The position numbers and the translations under genes are program-made. Source: Mycobacterium sp. (GTDB lineage Bacteria; Actinomycetota; Actinomycetes; Mycobacteriales; Mycobacteriaceae). Taken from it: a stretch of DNA of 9,434 bases. The notes under the pieces are model-generated. The model had not been told where the DNA came from, did not search any database, and worked only from the letters and a program-made list of their open reading frames with translations. The stretch lies in contig VERS01000038.1 of the NCBI GenBank assembly GCA_018882545.1, positions 1 to 9,434 of the forward strand, given 5' to 3'. Shown here one piece after another: positions 8,953 to 9,434 of this stretch (position 1 is its first letter; each line of letters begins with the position of its first letter).

Positions 8953-9434
8953 GTGAGCAGTACGAGTTCACCATTCGGCCAGAACGAGTGGCTGGTCGAG
9001 GAGATGTACCGCAAGTTCCGCGACGACCCCTCCTCGGTGGACCCGAGTTGGCACGAGTTCCTGGTGGACTACCACGCCGAGGCGGCTCCGGCCGGCAACG
9101 GGCAACCGGCACCGGTCGCTGTACCCGCGCCCGCAGCCACACCTGCGCCCGCGGCCACCCCGGCCCCCGCACCCGTACCGACTCCCCCGCCGGCCCCGGT
9201 CGTCCAGGCTCCGGCCCCGGCGCCTGCTCCCGCGCCTGTCGCGGCCCCTTCGGCGCCTGCCGCCGAGGAGACGCAGGTGCTGCGCGGCGCTGCCGCCGCC
9301 GTCGTCAAGAACATGAACGCCTCGCTGGAGATTCCGACGGCCACCAGCGTGCGGGCCATCCCGGCCACCCTGATGATCGACAACCGGACGGTCATCAACA
9401 ACCACCTCACCCGCAACCGCGGCGGCAAGATCTC
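8953..9434 (+). CDS. kgd: Multifunctional 2-oxoglutarate decarboxylase/dehydrogenase Kgd, N-terminal part (cut by window edge)
   Basis: Start of the large (about 1,200-residue) ThDP enzyme that feeds 2-oxoglutarate into the TCA cycle; it fuses a succinyltransferase-like E2 domain to the E1 component and is controlled by GarA in mycobacteria. The first 160 residues are visible. Residues 7-40 ([16 protein letters not shown], then [17 protein letters not shown]) are the conserved N-terminal segment shared with E1 subunits. Residues about 43-103 are a long Ala/Pro-rich flexible linker with no lipoyl domain, as in other actinobacterial Kgd/OdhA proteins. From 109 ([23 protein letters not shown]) the E2-like catalytic domain begins, and the window stops at GGKI just before its core. 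The GTG start is set by the GAGGCGAG site and by the match to known mycobacterial N-termini. It is downstream of the EcsC-like gene in the same orientation. Confidence 0.96.
   Translation, partial: MSSTSSPFGQNEWLVEEMYRKFRDDPSSVDPSWHEFLVDYHAEAAPAGNGQPAPVAVPAPAATPAPAATPAPAPVPTPPPAPVVQAPAPAPAPAPVAAPSAPAAEETQVLRGAAAAVVKNMNASLEIPTATSVRAIPATLMIDNRTVINNHLTRNRGGKI

Overview
The window looks like chromosomal DNA from a mycobacterium, probably a fast-growing Mycolicibacterium-type species. The evidence is the very high GC content, frequent GTG starts, an LprE-family lipoprotein, and the start of kgd, whose first 40 residues are nearly the textbook mycobacterial sequence. From memory, the acyltransferase, deaD, lprE, MFS exporter, small membrane-associated protein and kgd match the Rv1254 to Rv1248c neighbourhood of M. 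tuberculosis. Two genes are inserted or rearranged relative to it: an FAD-linked 2-hydroxyacid dehydrogenase and a fused malic enzyme. No transposase, integrase, tRNA, rRNA, CRISPR array or phage gene is visible. The region is dense core genome with no gene-free stretch over 300 bp; the longest gap is about 196 bp.

Layout. Positions 1-1995, minus strand: a two-gene unit of deaD (DEAD-box RNA helicase) followed, with an ATGA overlap, by an acyltransferase-3 family membrane protein cut by the window edge. Positions 1996-2067: a compact 72-bp divergent promoter region in which both genes have a TANNNT -10 element very close to the start codon, suggesting leaderless or near-leaderless mRNAs. Positions 2068-4000, plus strand: lprE and, 19 bp later, an FAD-binding dehydrogenase with the active-site residues of D-2-hydroxyglutarate / D-lactate dehydrogenases. 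Positions 3970-5484, minus strand: a 14-helix DHA2-type MFS exporter whose 3' end overlaps the dehydrogenase by 31 bp, convergently. Positions 5485-5680: a divergent intergenic region carrying five tandem 9-bp repeats. Positions 5681-7996, plus strand: a malic enzyme fused to a phosphotransacetylase-like domain (MaeB type). Positions 8080-8847: an EcsC-like membrane-associated protein. Positions 8953-9434: the 5' end of kgd (2-oxoglutarate decarboxylase/dehydrogenase), cut by the right edge.

Functionally, the right two thirds leans toward central carbon metabolism around 2-oxoglutarate, malate and pyruvate. Kgd consumes 2-oxoglutarate, MaeB decarboxylates malate to pyruvate, and the FAD enzyme could oxidise a D-2-hydroxyacid, possibly D-2-hydroxyglutarate, back to the oxo acid. 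Proximity is suggestive only. The left third is RNA metabolism and the cell envelope. I found no convincing evidence of an undescribed system. The points most worth checking are the substrate of the FAD enzyme, the 9-bp repeat block, the palindrome upstream of kgd, and the conserved unknown protein next to kgd.
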